Notes: generated by a model from the letters alone, not told the origin. A stretch of DNA of 64,000 nt from Burkholderia sp. (GCA_031253835.1 JAIRVP010000029.1:1-64000), one strand, 5' to 3'; positions 47,678 through 58,742 are shown, counted from the stretch's first letter. Program-made: numbers and translations.

Positions 47678-47695
47678 TAGTTGCCATAACAATTA
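47641..47695 (+). promoter_or_regulatory. Putative MarR operator region before the efflux genes
   Basis: CAACTATT at 47641-47648 and its exact inverse AATAGTTG at 47676-47683 flank the marR stop. A second imperfect palindrome, TAATAGTTG-CCA-TAACAATTA (47675-47695), overlaps the stop codon, and TTGACA follows at 47699-47704. No clear -10 is seen. The shared octamer with the marR promoter supports a common regulator. Confidence 0.5.
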
Positions 47696-47764
47696 CTTTT
47701 GACAGATTAATGTAAGGAAATCCTTGCAGTGTCCATCATTCATTCCGAGTCAGGGGTCAGCGCG

Positions 47765-49261
47765 ATGAAATCCTCCCCGTTGTCCGTGCGCGCCGGGTCG
47801 TGCCGCGCCGCCGTTGCCGCCGCGGTCGCCGCATTCGCACTGGCGGGCTGCGCAAACTACATCGGCATCAAGAGCGACAAGCAGATCGCCCCCGCATCGC
47901 AATTCGAGTCCGCCCAGAGCCTCCCGGCCCAGGGCGGCCAGTGGCCGGCGCTCGACTGGGCGAACCAGTTCGGCGATCCGCAACTGCCGAAGCTGATCGA
48001 CGAGGCGCTGCAGGGTAATCCGTCGATCGCGCAGGCGCAGGCCCGCATCGCGAAGGCATCGTCGTACATCGAATCGTCGCGCTCGAACCTGATGCCGAAG
48101 GCCGAAGCCAGCTATTCGTGGACGCGCGAGCTGTACTCGTCGAACGCGCTGTTCCCGCCCCCGTACGGCGGCCAGTGGTACAGCGAGAACAACGCGCTGG
48201 CGAGCGCGTCGTGGGAACTCGACCTGTGGGGCAAGAACCGCGAACGCCTGCACACCGCCGTGTCGCAGGAAAAGTCGGCCGAAGCCGACATGCAGCAGGC
48301 GCGCATCACGCTCGCGTCGTCGGTCGCACGCACCTACAACTCGCTCGCGCAGCTCTATGCGCTGCGCGACATCGCGCAACGCGAGATCACCAACCGCCAA
48401 ACGGTCGGCAAGATCACCGACGGCCGCGTGTCGGCCGGCCTCGATACCAACGTCGAACGCCAGACGGCCCGCGGCAACATCGCGACGACGCAGGCTTCGC
48501 TGTCGGACCTCGACGGCCAGATCACGACGGTGCGCTACCAGCTCGCCGCGCTGCTCGGCAAAGGCCCCGATCGCGGGTTGCAGATCGCCGCGCCCGTGAT
48601 GAACCCGACCGCCGAAATCGCGCTGCCCGGCAACCTGCCGGCCGATCTCGTGTCGCGCCGCCCCGACATCGTCGCCGCGCGCTGGCAGGTCGAGGCCGCG
48701 ATGCACGACGTCAAGGAAGCGAAGGCCGAGTTCTACCCCGACGTGAACCTCGCGGCCGGCTTCGGTTTCGATGCGTTCGGCTGGGGCAAATTCCTGAACT
48801 TCGCGAGCCGCCAGGCGCAATTCGGCCCGGCGATCCACCTGCCGATCTTCGATGCCGGCGCGCTGCGCGCCCAGCTCAAGGGCCGCTATGCGGACTTCGA
48901 CCTGTCGGTGGCGAACTACAACCAGACGCTGATCAGCGCGCTGAACGACGTCGCGACGCAGGTCGCGTCGATCCGCGCGGTCGACCGCCAGATGGGCGAC
49001 GCGCAAAACGCACTCGACGCGTCGACGCGCGCCTACGATCTCGCGGTGATCCGTTACAAGGCCGGCCTGTCGCCGCAACTGCAGGTGCTGACCGCGGACA
49101 GCAACCGCCTCGCATCCGAACAGACGGTGACCAACCTGAAGATGCGCCGTCGCGACATGCAGCTCGCCCTGATCAAGGCGCTGGGCGGCGGGTTCGATGC
49201 GACCGGTACGCCGCTCGCCGCACCCGACGCCGCCAAGCCGACCAAACAGGCCGCCAACTGA
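47765..49261 (+). CDS. Efflux outer-membrane lipoprotein (NodT/OprM family)
   Basis: 498 residues. Lipobox LAGC (Cys29) and two TolC-like OEP repeats (for example DEALQGNPSIAQAQARIAKASSYIESSRSNLMPK and ISALNDVATQVASIRAVDRQM) define the trimeric outer-membrane channel of tripartite pumps. The ATG at 47765 with AGGGG upstream gives a typical signal; the GTG at 47729 with AAGGAA is an alternative that adds 12 residues before it. It is the first structural gene of the operon. Confidence 0.9.
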   Translation: MKSSPLSVRAGSCRAAVAAAVAAFALAGCANYIGIKSDKQIAPASQFESAQSLPAQGGQWPALDWANQFGDPQLPKLIDEALQGNPSIAQAQARIAKASSYIESSRSNLMPKAEASYSWTRELYSSNALFPPPYGGQWYSENNALASASWELDLWGKNRERLHTAVSQEKSAEADMQQARITLASSVARTYNSLAQLYALRDIAQREITNRQTVGKITDGRVSAGLDTNVERQTARGNIATTQASLSDLDGQITTVRYQLAALLGKGPDRGLQIAAPVMNPTAEIALPGNLPADLVSRRPDIVAARWQVEAAMHDVKEAKAEFYPDVNLAAGFGFDAFGWGKFLNFASRQAQFGPAIHLPIFDAGALRAQLKGRYADFDLSVANYNQTLISALNDVATQVASIRAVDRQMGDAQNALDASTRAYDLAVIRYKAGLSPQLQVLTADSNRLASEQTVTNLKMRRRDMQLALIKALGGGFDATGTPLAAPDAAKPTKQAAN

Positions 49262-49313
49262 TCCGGCGCCACCACTACGCAGACACTCGAAATAACGGAC
49301 GGAGAAAATCGCC

Positions 49314-50528
49314 ATGAGCGACCAACAAAACGCGGCAAGCGCGCAGCCGCAGAACAACGGCAAGCGCAAGCGAATGATGACGCTGCTCGTCGCGGTCATC
49401 GTGATCGCGGCCATCGCGTACGGCCTGTATTACTTCCTCGTCGCCCGCTTCCATGAAGGCACCGACGACGCGTACGTGAACGGCAACGTCGTGCAGATCA
49501 CGCCGCAGGTCACCGGCACCGTGATCGCCGTGAAGGCGGACGACACGCAGACGGTCAAGTCCGGCGACCCGCTGGTCGTGCTCGACCCGGCCGATTCGCA
49601 GGTCGCGCTGCAGCAGGCGGAAGCGAACCTCGCGCAGACGGTGCGCCAGGTGCGCGGCCTGTTCGTCAACGACGACCAGTACCGCGCGCAGGTCGCGCTG
49701 CGCCAGTCCGACCTGTCGAAGGCCCAGGACGACCTGCGCCGCCGCATGGCCGTCGCGCAGACGGGCGCCGTGTCGCAGGAAGAAATCTCGCACGCACGTG
49801 ACGCCGTGAAGGCCGCGCAGGCATCGGTCGACGCCGCGCAACAGCAGCTCGCGTCGAATCGCGCACTGACCGCGAACACGACGATCGCATCGCACCCGAA
49901 CGTGATGGCCGCCGCCGCGAAGGTGCGCGACGCCTACCTCGCGAATGCGCGCAACGTGCTGCCGGCGCCGGTCACCGGCTACGTCGCGAAGCGCTCGGTG
50001 CAGGTCGGCCAGCGCGTGTCGCCGGGCACGCCGCTGATGTCGGTGGTGCCGCTGAACGCCGTGTGGGTCGACGCGAACTTCAAGGAAGTCCAGCTAAAGC
50101 ACATGCGCATTGGCCAGCCGGTCGAGATGACGGCCGACATCTACGGCTCGTCGGTCACCTACCACGGCAAGGTTGTCGGTTTCTCGGCCGGTACGGGTTC
50201 GGCGTTCTCGCTGCTGCCGGCGCAGAACGCAACCGGCAACTGGATCAAGGTCGTGCAGCGCCTGCCGGTGCGGATCGAGCTCGACCCGAAGGATCTCGAC
50301 AAGCATCCGCTGCGCATCGGCCTGTCGATGCAGGTCGACGTGGACATCAAGGACGAACGCGGCGACCAGCTCGTCAACGCGCCGAACACCGTCTACGAGA
50401 CCAACGTGTTCGCGAAGTACGGCGACGAAGCCGACGCCGAAATCGCGCGCATCATCGCCGAGAACGCAGGCGGCAACGCGTCGGCACCTGTCGCGGCGAA
50501 GCCGAACAGCGCCGCGAAAATGATGTAA
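49314..50528 (+). CDS. emrA: EmrA-type membrane fusion protein
   Basis: 404 residues: one N-terminal membrane span (MMTLLVAVIVIAAIAYGLYYFLV), the HlyD barrel-sandwich region starting at TDDAYVNGNVVQITPQVTGTV, an alpha-helical hairpin (about 100-190), and the C-terminal beta domain (VWVDANFKEVQLKHMRIGQPVEM). It bridges the EmrB transporter to the outer-membrane channel in the periplasm. It begins 52 bases after the channel gene. Confidence 0.93.
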   Translation: MSDQQNAASAQPQNNGKRKRMMTLLVAVIVIAAIAYGLYYFLVARFHEGTDDAYVNGNVVQITPQVTGTVIAVKADDTQTVKSGDPLVVLDPADSQVALQQAEANLAQTVRQVRGLFVNDDQYRAQVALRQSDLSKAQDDLRRRMAVAQTGAVSQEEISHARDAVKAAQASVDAAQQQLASNRALTANTTIASHPNVMAAAAKVRDAYLANARNVLPAPVTGYVAKRSVQVGQRVSPGTPLMSVVPLNAVWVDANFKEVQLKHMRIGQPVEMTADIYGSSVTYHGKVVGFSAGTGSAFSLLPAQNATGNWIKVVQRLPVRIELDPKDLDKHPLRIGLSMQVDVDIKDERGDQLVNAPNTVYETNVFAKYGDEADAEIARIIAENAGGNASAPVAAKPNSAAKMM

Positions 50529-50556
50529 TCGTTCCGACTCCGGAAAGACAACCGAC

Positions 50557-52116
50557 ATGGCACAGGCTCCTGTCTCCTACCCGCCCTTGCAGGGCGGGAA
50601 ACTCTTGCTCGGGACGATCGCGGTATCGCTCGCGGTGTTCATGAACGTGCTCGACACGTCCATCGCGAACGTCGCGATCCCGACCATCTCGGGCGACCTC
50701 GGCGTATCGTCCGACCAGGGCACGTGGGTCATCACGTCATTCGCGGTCGCGAACGCGATCTCGGTGCCGCTGACGGGCTGGCTGACCGATCGCTTCGGGC
50801 AGGTCCGCCTGTTCCTTGCATCGATCATCCTGTTCGTCATCTCGTCGTGGATGTGCGGCCTCGCGCCGAGCCTGCCGTTCCTGCTCGCGTCGCGCGTGCT
50901 GCAGGGCGCGGTCGCGGGCCCGATGATTCCGCTGTCGCAGTCGCTGCTGCTGTCGAGCTATCCACGCGCGAAGGCGCCGATGGCGCTTGCGCTATGGTCG
51001 ATGACGACGCTGATCGCACCGGTCGCGGGCCCGATTCTCGGTGGCTGGATCTCGGACAACTACTCATGGCCGTGGATCTTCTACGTGAACATCCCGGTCG
51101 GCATCGCCGCCGCGCTTGCCACATGGTCGATCTATCGCACGCGTGAATCGACGATACGCCGCGCGCCGATCGACGGCGTCGGCCTCGCGCTGCTCGTGCT
51201 GTGGGTCGGTTCGCTGCAGATCATGCTCGACAAGGGCAAGGATCTGGACTGGTTCTCGTCGACGACGATCGTCGCGCTTGCGCTGATCGCGATCATCTCG
51301 TTCGCGTTCTTCGTGATCTGGGAACTGACCGCCGAGCACCCCGTCGTCGACCTGTCGCTGTTCCGCCGGCGCAACTTCACGGGTGGGACGGTCGCACTGG
51401 CAGTCGGTTACGGGCTCTACTTCGGCAACCTCGTGCTGCTGCCGCTGTGGCTGCAGACCCAGATCGGCTACACGGCCACCGACGCCGGCCTCGTGATGGC
51501 ACCGGTCGGGCTGTTCGCGATCCTGCTGTCGCCGTTGACCGGCAAGTTTCTGCCGCGCACCGATCCGCGCTACATCGCGACCGCCGCCTTCCTGACATTC
51601 GCACTGTGCTTCTGGATGCGCTCGCGCTACACGACCGGTGTCGACGAATGGTCGCTGACGCTGCCGACGCTCGTGCAAGGTATCGCGATGGCCGGCTTCT
51701 TCATCCCGCTCGTGTCGATCACGTTGTCCGGCCTGCCCGGCCACCGCATTCCCGCGGCATCCGGCCTGTCGAACTTCGTGCGGATCATGTGCGGCGGCAT
51801 CGGCACGTCGATCTTCCAGACCGCGTGGGACCACCGCAACAACTTCCATCACGCGCAACTGGTCGAGCAGACGAACGTGTACAACCCGACGTTCAACCAG
51901 GCCGTCACGCAGATGGGCAACCTCGGGCTGACGCAGGATCAGGCGCACGGACTCATCAACAACCTGGCGACGCAACAGGCCGCCCAGCTCGGTGTGAACG
52001 ATCTGTTCTACATCTCCGCGGCGATCTTCGTGCTGCTGATCGCACTGATCTGGATCACCAAGCCCGAACGCGCGGGCGGCGGCGATGCCGGGGCGGCCGC
52101 ATCGGCGGCACACTGA
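50557..52116 (+). CDS. emrB: EmrB-type MFS multidrug exporter (DHA2, 14 spans)
   Basis: 519 residues with about 14 membrane helices. The N-terminal motif FMNVLDTSIANVAIPTISGDL and LTGWLTDRFGQVRLFL are characteristic of the DHA2 drug:H+ antiporters. It expels hydrophobic compounds using the proton gradient via EmrA and the outer-membrane partner. It is 28 bases after emrA and ends the operon. Confidence 0.94.
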   Translation: MAQAPVSYPPLQGGKLLLGTIAVSLAVFMNVLDTSIANVAIPTISGDLGVSSDQGTWVITSFAVANAISVPLTGWLTDRFGQVRLFLASIILFVISSWMCGLAPSLPFLLASRVLQGAVAGPMIPLSQSLLLSSYPRAKAPMALALWSMTTLIAPVAGPILGGWISDNYSWPWIFYVNIPVGIAAALATWSIYRTRESTIRRAPIDGVGLALLVLWVGSLQIMLDKGKDLDWFSSTTIVALALIAIISFAFFVIWELTAEHPVVDLSLFRRRNFTGGTVALAVGYGLYFGNLVLLPLWLQTQIGYTATDAGLVMAPVGLFAILLSPLTGKFLPRTDPRYIATAAFLTFALCFWMRSRYTTGVDEWSLTLPTLVQGIAMAGFFIPLVSITLSGLPGHRIPAASGLSNFVRIMCGGIGTSIFQTAWDHRNNFHHAQLVEQTNVYNPTFNQAVTQMGNLGLTQDQAHGLINNLATQQAAQLGVNDLFYISAAIFVLLIALIWITKPERAGGGDAGAAASAAH

Positions 52117-52151
52117 GCGCGATGCCGCGACGCTGACGCATCAAACAAAAA

Positions 52152-52174
52152 AGCCCGGTCGATTCGACCGGGCT
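52152..52174 (+). terminator. Bidirectional terminator between emrB and truB
   Basis: AGCCCGGTCGA and TCGACCGGGCT around one T, flanked by A6 on the left and T5 on the right. It can serve both converging operons. Confidence 0.88.
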
Positions 52175-52212
52175 TTTTCTTGTGCCGCCTGCGGCGCACC
52201 CGCGCCGCTGCG

Positions 52213-53145
52213 TCAGGCCGCCGTCACGACGAGCCGTTCCGGTGCGAGGACGCCATTTGCCTTGCGCGCCACGCCGAGCAGCCGCGTGGCGTCGTAGACG
52301 CGCACGCGCTCGCCGTCCGCAGCGTCGATCGGCCCGAGCGCCGACAGCGGCAGGCGCTGGCCGTGCAGGAACCGCTTTGCGGACGCGTCGTCGAGACGAA
52401 CGGACGGAAACGTCGACAGCAACGCATCGACCGGCTGGAGCCAGGCATCGCGCGCCGATTCGGCTGCGTCCGACAGCGCATCGAGCGTCACCGCGTGTTC
52501 GAGCGTCAGCGCACCGACGCCCGTGCGACGCAGCATCGTCAGATGCGCGCCGCAACCGAGCGCCTCGCCGATATCTTCCGCGAGCGTGCGCACGTACGTG
52601 CCCTTGCTGCAGGTCACGCGAAACGTCACGTCGGGCAGCTCGCAAGCGAGCAGCTCCAGTGCATGGATCGTCACGTTGCGGCCTTCGCGCTCGACGGTCT
52701 GGCCCGCGCGCGCGTACTCGTAGAGCGGCTTGCCGTCGCGCTTGAGCGCCGAATACATCGGCGGCACCTGCACGATCTCGCCGGTGAAGCGCACGAGCGC
52801 GGCTTCCACCGCGGCCCGGTCGCTTACGACGGGCCGCGTGTCGATCACGTCGCCTTCCGCATCGCCGGTGGCCGTGCGCTGGCCGAGACGCATCGTCGCT
52901 TCGTAGGTCTTGTCGGCCTCGAGCAAATCCTGCGAAAACTTGGTCGCCTCGCCGAAGCACAGCGGCAGCAGGCCCGAAGCCAGCGGATCGAGCGTGCCGG
53001 TGTGACCGGCTTTCTTCGCGAGGAGCAGGCGCTTCGCGCGAATCAGCGCGTCGTTGCTCGACAGGCCGACCGGCTTGTCGAGCAGGAGGACGCCGTCCAG
53101 CACGCGCCGGGGCACGCGCGGACGTTGGGGTGCTGCAGTCGTCAT
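52213..53145 (-). CDS. truB: tRNA pseudouridine-55 synthase TruB
   Basis: 310 residues. The catalytic motif AGHTGTLDPLASGLLP contains the nucleophilic Asp53; KTYEATMRLG and the C-terminal PUA-like end are as in TruB. It makes pseudouridine 55 in the T loop of tRNAs. The ATG at 53145 lies 13 bases after the rbfA stop, consistent with the rimP-nusA-infB-rbfA-truB operon. Confidence 0.95.
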   Translation of the reverse strand: MTTAAPQRPRVPRRVLDGVLLLDKPVGLSSNDALIRAKRLLLAKKAGHTGTLDPLASGLLPLCFGEATKFSQDLLEADKTYEATMRLGQRTATGDAEGDVIDTRPVVSDRAAVEAALVRFTGEIVQVPPMYSALKRDGKPLYEYARAGQTVEREGRNVTIHALELLACELPDVTFRVTCSKGTYVRTLAEDIGEALGCGAHLTMLRRTGVGALTLEHAVTLDALSDAAESARDAWLQPVDALLSTFPSVRLDDASAKRFLHGQRLPLSALGPIDAADGERVRVYDATRLLGVARKANGVLAPERLVVTAA

Positions 53146-53158
53146 AGGCCGGTCGAGC

Positions 53159-53557
53159 TCAGTCGTCCCTGGAAGGCGCGTCGGCCTCGTCGTCGTCCTT
53201 CGCACGCGTCGAGTTCGCCTCCTTGATCAGACGCGACATTTCGACGGCCTTCTCGATCGTCTGGTCGTAATGGAAATGCAGCGTCGGCACCGTATGAATG
53301 TGCAGGCGCTTGAACAGCAGGTTGTGCAGGTGACCCGACGCGTGGTTCAACGCCTCCTGCGTCTTTTCCGGATCGCCGGTGAGCGCAGTGAAGTAGACCT
53401 TCGCGTGCGCGTAGTCCGGCGTGAGCTCGACGCTCTGGATGGTCACGATGCCGATACGCGGGTCTTTGACCTCGCGCATGATGAGTTCGGACAAATCGCG
53501 CTGAATCTGGTCGGCGATCTGAACGTTGCGATTGGGGGAAGTACGTTTCCTGGACAT
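53159..53557 (-). CDS. rbfA: 30S ribosome-binding factor A
   Basis: 132 residues with the KH-like RbfA fold ([25 protein letters not shown] and [14 protein letters not shown]). The C-terminus is acidic ([14 protein letters not shown]). It binds the 16S 5' helix during 30S maturation. Confidence 0.95.
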   Translation of the reverse strand: MSRKRTSPNRNVQIADQIQRDLSELIMREVKDPRIGIVTIQSVELTPDYAHAKVYFTALTGDPEKTQEALNHASGHLHNLLFKRLHIHTVPTLHFHYDQTIEKAVEMSRLIKEANSTRAKDDDEADAPSRDD

Positions 53558-53620
53558 GATCGATCCGTGATCCGTTTATCAGGATAAAGCGGCGGCCATG
53601 ATTGGCACGCCACCATGAAA

Positions 53621-53654
53621 ATGGGCGGGACAGGCCCAAGCCTGCCCCGCCCAT
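53621..53654 (-). other. Strong hairpin between infB and rbfA
   Basis: A 15-bp stem (ATGGGCGGGACAGGC against its complement, one mismatch) with a four-base loop. Only three T follow on the minus strand, so it is at most a weak terminator and more likely a processing or dosage element. Confidence 0.5.
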
Positions 53655-53671
53655 GAGCCGATGCGCGACGA

Positions 53672-56590
53672 TTACAGCGTACGCGCGACTTCGGTCACTT
53701 CGAAGACTTCGAACTGGTCGCCTTCGACGATGTCGTTGAAGTTCTTCACCGACATACCGCACTCGAAGCCTTGCTTCACTTCCTTCACGTCGTCCTTGAA
53801 GCGCTTCAGCGATTCGAGTTCGCCCGTGAAGATCACGACGTTGTTGCGCAGCACGCGCACCGACGACGAGCGCTTGACGATACCGTCCGTCACCATACAG
53901 CCGGCGACGGCACCGATCTTCGGTACCTTGAAGACCTGGCGCACCTCGACCATGCCGGTGATGACTTCGCGCTTCTCCGGTGCCAGCATGCCCGACATCG
54001 CCGCCTTCACCTCATCCACTGCGTCATAGATGATGTTGTAGTAACGGATGTCGATGCCGTTCGCCTCGGCCAGCTTGCGCGCCTGTGCATCCGCACGCGT
54101 GTTGAAGCCGATGATGACCGCCTTCGATGCCGTCGCGAGGTTGACGTCGTTTTCGCTGATGCCGCCCACCGCGCTGTGCACGATCTGCACGCGCACTTCG
54201 TCGGTCGACAGCTTGAGCAGCGACTGCACGAGTGCTTCCTGCGAACCCTGCACGTCTGCCTTGATGATGAGCGGCAGGTTCTGCACTTCGCCTTCGCCCA
54301 TCTGCTCGAGCATGCTTTCCAGCTTCGCGGCCTGCTGCTTCGCCAGCTTCACGTCGCGGAACTTGCCCTGACGGAACAGCGCGATTTCACGCGCCTTGCG
54401 CTCGTCCGGCAGCACGATCACTTCTTCGCCCGCACCCGGCACTTCCGACAGACCCTGGATTTCGACCGGGATCGACGGGCCGGCTTCCTTCGTCGGCTTG
54501 CCGTTCTCGTCGAGCATCGCGCGAACACGGCCGTAAGCGGTACCGGCCAGCACGATGTCGCCACGGTTCAGCGTACCGGACTGCACGAGGATCGTCGCGA
54601 CCGGGCCTTTACCCTTGTCGAGCTTCGCTTCGATCACGATGCCCTTGGCCGGCGCTTCGACCGGTGCCTTCAGTTCCAGCACTTCGGCCTGCAGCAGCAC
54701 GTTCTCGAGCAGATCGTCGATACCCGCGCCCGTCTTGGCCGACACCGGCACGAACGGCGAATCGCCACCGTACTCTTCCGGCACGACGCCTTCCGCGACC
54801 AGCTCCTGCTTGACGCGATCGAGGTTTGCGTCCGGCTTGTCGATCTTGTTGATCGCCACGACGATCGGCACCCCACCCGCCTTCGCGTGGGCGATGGCTT
54901 CCTTCGTCTGCGGCATCACGCCGTCGTCGGCTGCCACCACCAGCACCACGATGTCGGTCGCCTTCGCGCCGCGTGCACGCATTGCCGTGAACGCTTCGTG
55001 ACCCGGCGTATCGAGGAACGTGATGACGCCACGCGGCGTGTCGACGTGATAAGCGCCGATGTGCTGCGTAATGCCGCCCGCTTCGCCAGCGGCAACCTTC
55101 GCGCGGCGGATGTGGTCGAGCAGCGAGGTCTTGCCGTGGTCGACGTGACCCATGACCGTGACGACCGGCGGACGCGGCAGTTGCTCCGCATCGCTAGCCG
55201 TTTCGCCTTCGACGAGCAGCGCTTCCGGATCGTCCAGCTTCGCGGCAACCGCGCGGTGGCCCAGTTCCTCGACGATGATCATCGCCGTTTCCTGGTCCAG
55301 CACCTGGTTGATCGTGACCATCTGGCCCATCTTCATCATCACCTTGATGACTTCGGAGGCCTTGATCGACATCTTGTGCGCGAGATCGGCAACCGACACG
55401 GTTTCCGGCACGTGCACTTCACGGACGATCGGTTCGGTCGGCGCCTGGAACGTCGAGCTGTCCTGGTGACGGCCGCGACCCTTCGGGCCGCCGCGCCAGC
55501 CGCGGTCGACGCCGCCGCTCGAATCGCCGCGCGTCTTGATGCCGCGGCGCTTCGACGCGTCGTCCTGCCAGCCGCCCTTGCCTGCGCCCGGCTTCTTGTT
55601 GCGGTCGCCCGCGCCTGCCGGCGCCTGCGTCGTTGCCGGGGTGGCCGCACCGGCCGGCTTCTTCACGGCCGGACGCGCCTGCGCGCCTTCCGGCTTCGCC
55701 GGCTTGTGCAGCGTACCCTTCGCTTCGGCCGGCTTCGGCGGCTCGACCGGCTTCGGCGGCTCGACTGCCTTGACCACGGCCTTGCGCGGCGTGTTCATCA
55801 TTTCGCGGATCGCGCGTGCTTCGGCTTCTGCCGCCGCGCGACGCTTGCTGATCTCTTCCTGCTCGGCGCGCGCCTTGTCCGCCGCCTCGCGGGCTGCGTC
55901 CTCGGCCTTCTTCGCCGCTTCGCGCTGGGCCGCGCGTTCGGCGGCCGCGCGTGCTTCGTCCTGCGCGGACTGTGCGCTTGCCGTTTCCTGCTCGGCCGCG
56001 GCGGCCTGCTGCGCTGCCGCCTGCTGCTGTGCTGCGGCAGCTTCGGCCGCGGCACGCTTCGTCGCCGCTTCTTCCTCGGCGCGACGGCGCTCGGCTTCGG
56101 CCGCTTCCTCGCGGGCGCGGCGTTCGGCTTCTTCGCGCTCCAGGCGTTCCTGGCGCTCGCGCAGTTCCTGCGCCTGCTTCTCGAGCAGCTCGGCCTCGCG
56201 GCGCGCTTCTTCCTCGCGACGCTTCAGTTCTGCATCGTCGTCCGCTTCGGCGACCTGCGCCTGACCCTGTTCCGCACCCTCGCTCACGTCGTCGCGCTTG
56301 ACGAACGTGCGCTTCTTGCGGACCTCGACCTGAATGGTGCGAGCCTTGCCCGTCGCGTCAGATTGCTTGATCTCCGACGTATGCTTGCGGGTCAGCGTGA
56401 TCTTGCGCTTGTCGCCGTCGGTTGCGCCGTGCGACTTGCGCAAATGATCGAGCAGACGCGCCTTGTCCGCTTCGGACAGCGCATCGTCTTCACTCGCTTT
56501 CTGGACGCCCGCTGCCTGCAGCTGTTCGAGCAGCACACCAGCAGGCATTTTCAGTTCCGCGGCAAATTGGGCTACGTTGTTACTCGCCAT
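53672..56590 (-). CDS. infB: Translation initiation factor IF-2
   Basis: 972 residues. The N-terminal IF2_N module ([19 protein letters not shown]) is followed by a long Ala/Glu/Arg-rich helical region (about 140-260) and a Pro/Lys linker. A second IF2_N-like domain, the G domain ([29 protein letters not shown]) and domains that bind fMet-tRNA come next. It places initiator tRNA on the 30S subunit. An AGAGGAAT site precedes the ATG. Length is normal for betaproteobacteria. Confidence 0.97.
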   Translation of the reverse strand: MASNNVAQFAAELKMPAGVLLEQLQAAGVQKASEDDALSEADKARLLDHLRKSHGATDGDKRKITLTRKHTSEIKQSDATGKARTIQVEVRKKRTFVKRDDVSEGAEQGQAQVAEADDDAELKRREEEARREAELLEKQAQELRERQERLEREEAERRAREEAAEAERRRAEEEAATKRAAAEAAAAQQQAAAQQAAAAEQETASAQSAQDEARAAAERAAQREAAKKAEDAAREAADKARAEQEEISKRRAAAEAEARAIREMMNTPRKAVVKAVEPPKPVEPPKPAEAKGTLHKPAKPEGAQARPAVKKPAGAATPATTQAPAGAGDRNKKPGAGKGGWQDDASKRRGIKTRGDSSGGVDRGWRGGPKGRGRHQDSSTFQAPTEPIVREVHVPETVSVADLAHKMSIKASEVIKVMMKMGQMVTINQVLDQETAMIIVEELGHRAVAAKLDDPEALLVEGETASDAEQLPRPPVVTVMGHVDHGKTSLLDHIRRAKVAAGEAGGITQHIGAYHVDTPRGVITFLDTPGHEAFTAMRARGAKATDIVVLVVAADDGVMPQTKEAIAHAKAGGVPIVVAINKIDKPDANLDRVKQELVAEGVVPEEYGGDSPFVPVSAKTGAGIDDLLENVLLQAEVLELKAPVEAPAKGIVIEAKLDKGKGPVATILVQSGTLNRGDIVLAGTAYGRVRAMLDENGKPTKEAGPSIPVEIQGLSEVPGAGEEVIVLPDERKAREIALFRQGKFRDVKLAKQQAAKLESMLEQMGEGEVQNLPLIIKADVQGSQEALVQSLLKLSTDEVRVQIVHSAVGGISENDVNLATASKAVIIGFNTRADAQARKLAEANGIDIRYYNIIYDAVDEVKAAMSGMLAPEKREVITGMVEVRQVFKVPKIGAVAGCMVTDGIVKRSSSVRVLRNNVVIFTGELESLKRFKDDVKEVKQGFECGMSVKNFNDIVEGDQFEVFEVTEVARTL

Positions 56591-56681
56591 TCATTCCTCT
56601 TAGTGCAAGGACCGATTCCTTGCGGTTAGCATCGGGTCAGGCCATACGGCCGCCATCAAATCAGTGCGCCATGGTCATTTC

Positions 56682-58157
56682 TCACTGGAACCAATGTTCA
56701 CGTGCTTTCATGATCAACGCCTTAGCGGCATCCTCTTCCATTCCGGTCAGGTCGACCAGTTCATCCACTGCAAGCTCGGCGAGATCGTCCCGCGTCTGCA
56801 CACCGTGTTCGGCCAGCTTCGCGAGCAGCTCCGGCGTGATGCCGTCGAGGCTCTTGAGATCCAGCGCTGCGTTCTCGACTTTTTCTTCGTTCGCGATAGC
56901 CATCGTCAGCAGTGCGTCGCGTGCGCGGTTGCGCAGCTCGTGCACGGTGTCTTCGTCGAACGCTTCGATTTCGAGCATTTCGTTGAGCGGCACGTAGGCG
57001 ATCTCTTCGAGGCTCGTGAAGCCTTCGTCGATCAGGATGTCGGCAACTTCTTCGTCGACATCGAGACGCGCCATGAACAGTGCACGCAGCCGGTCGCGCT
57101 CTTCACCCTGCTTCAGGGCGGATTCGTCCGGCGTCATGATGTTGATCTGCCAGCCGGTCAGTTCACCGGCGAGGCGAACGTTCTGACCGCTGCGGCCGAT
57201 CGCGACAGCCAGTTCGTTCTCGTCGACGACGACGTCCATCGAATGCTTTTCTTCATCGACGACGATCGACTGGACAGCTGCCGGCGCGAGCGCGCCGATC
57301 ACGAACTGGGCGGGATCCTCCGACCATAGCACGATGTCGATGTTTTCGCCACCGAGCTCGTTGCGCACCGCCTGCACGCGCGAACCGCGGATGCCGACGC
57401 AGGTGCCGATCGGATCGATCCGCTTGTCGTAGGCGATCACGCCGATCTTCGCGCGCACGCCCGGGTCGCGGGCAGCCGCCTTGATCTCGAGCAGGCCCTG
57501 CTCGATTTCCGGCACTTCCATCTCGAACAGCTTCATCAGGAACTCGGGCGCCGTACGCGACAGCTCGATCTGCGGGCCGCGCGCGGTGCGGTCGACCTTC
57601 GCGATGTATGCACGCACACGGTCGCCCACGCGCAGGTTTTCCTTCGGGATCAGCTGATCGCGGCGCAGCAGCGCCTCGACACGGCCCGATTCGACGATGA
57701 AGTTGCCCTTGTCGAGGCGCTTCACCGTGCCGGTCATGATCTTTTCGCCACGCTCGAGGTAGTCGTTCAGGATCTGCTCGCGTTCCGCGTCGCGCACCTT
57801 CTGCAGGATCACCTGCTTCGCGGCCTGCGCGCCGATGCGACCGAACTCGATCGACGGAACGGGTTCCTCGACATACTCGCCGACTTCGACGTCGGCCTTC
57901 TGCTCACGTGCTTCGAACAGCAGGATCTCGCGATCCGGCTCCTGCAAGCCTGCCTCATCGGGCACGACGAGCCAGCGACGGAAGGTTTCGTGCTCGCCGC
58001 TTTCGCGATCGATATGGACGCGGATTTCGGCGCCTTCGTCGAACAGCTTCTTGGAAGCGGAAGCGAGCGCAGCCTCGAGGGCGCCCAGCACCACATCCTT
58101 GTCGACGTTTTTCTCGCGCGCCAGCGCATCCACCAGCATCAACACTTCGCGACTCAT
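56682..58157 (-). CDS. nusA: Transcription termination/antitermination factor NusA
   Basis: 491 residues with the N-terminal RNA-polymerase domain, S1 domain ([20 protein letters not shown]), two KH domains ([28 protein letters not shown]), and two C-terminal AR repeats. Its ATG shares one base with the rimP stop (TAATG), so they are translationally coupled. Confidence 0.97.
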   Translation of the reverse strand: MSREVLMLVDALAREKNVDKDVVLGALEAALASASKKLFDEGAEIRVHIDRESGEHETFRRWLVVPDEAGLQEPDREILLFEAREQKADVEVGEYVEEPVPSIEFGRIGAQAAKQVILQKVRDAEREQILNDYLERGEKIMTGTVKRLDKGNFIVESGRVEALLRRDQLIPKENLRVGDRVRAYIAKVDRTARGPQIELSRTAPEFLMKLFEMEVPEIEQGLLEIKAAARDPGVRAKIGVIAYDKRIDPIGTCVGIRGSRVQAVRNELGGENIDIVLWSEDPAQFVIGALAPAAVQSIVVDEEKHSMDVVVDENELAVAIGRSGQNVRLAGELTGWQINIMTPDESALKQGEERDRLRALFMARLDVDEEVADILIDEGFTSLEEIAYVPLNEMLEIEAFDEDTVHELRNRARDALLTMAIANEEKVENAALDLKSLDGITPELLAKLAEHGVQTRDDLAELAVDELVDLTGMEEDAAKALIMKAREHWFQ

Positions 58158-58615
58158 TATTTGCGGCTCCTAAAGTCAACTTGCGGAATCAGGCGGGCTT
58201 TGTCGATATCGGCCAGCGTGAAATCCAGCATGGCTGCCTCGCCCTTCTTCCCCTCAAATTCCAAACCGATCGTTTCGCCATTCGGCGCGTGCAGAATGCC
58301 CCGGTACGTCTTGCGCCCGTCCAGCGGCTTTTTCAAGGTCACGGAGACTTCGCTGCCAGCGAAGCGCTCGAAGTCGGCCAGCTTCTTCAACGGGCGGTCG
58401 AGCCCCGGGGACGAGACTTCGAGCCGTTCGTAATCGATGTTTTCGACCGTCAAGACGTGCTGGAGCTGACGCGTGACCTTTTCGCAATCTTCGAGCGAGA
58501 TGCCGGCAGGCTGATCGATATAGATGCAAAGCATGCCGCGCCCGGTGCGCTCGAGATCCACCAGCTCGTAGCCGAGCCCGGTGACCGTGGTTTCTATCAG
58601 TTCCGTCAGTTGCAC
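58157..58615 (-). CDS. rimP: Ribosome maturation factor RimP
   Basis: 152 residues with the RimP N-terminal domain ([18 protein letters not shown]), the [11 protein letters not shown] motif and a C-terminal SH3-like domain. It assists 30S assembly. The start codon is GTG, with AGAGGA upstream. It is the first gene of the operon. Confidence 0.95.
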   Translation of the reverse strand: MQLTELIETTVTGLGYELVDLERTGRGMLCIYIDQPAGISLEDCEKVTRQLQHVLTVENIDYERLEVSSPGLDRPLKKLADFERFAGSEVSVTLKKPLDGRKTYRGILHAPNGETIGLEFEGKKGEAAMLDFTLADIDKARLIPQVDFRSRK

Positions 58616-58717
58616 TGTGTCCTCTCAGGTGTTCGCGCCCGCCGCTCGCGATTCACCCGCGGGCGCGCGCCTTAGCCGGCGCAGGAAGCGCTACCCGAAG
58701 TGCCTAACCGTTTCAGC

Positions 58718-58742
58718 AAAAAAAAATGGGCGGAACGCCCAT
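58718..58742 (-). terminator. Intrinsic terminator inside the rimP-nusA operon leader
   Basis: On the minus strand ATGGGCG, loop TTC, CGCCCAT runs directly into nine T. It lies between the operon promoter (58803-58831) and rimP (58615), about 55-80 bases into the transcript. E. coli also has terminators ahead of rimP, but after a tRNA-fMet gene that is absent here. It is a likely attenuation site. Confidence 0.8.
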
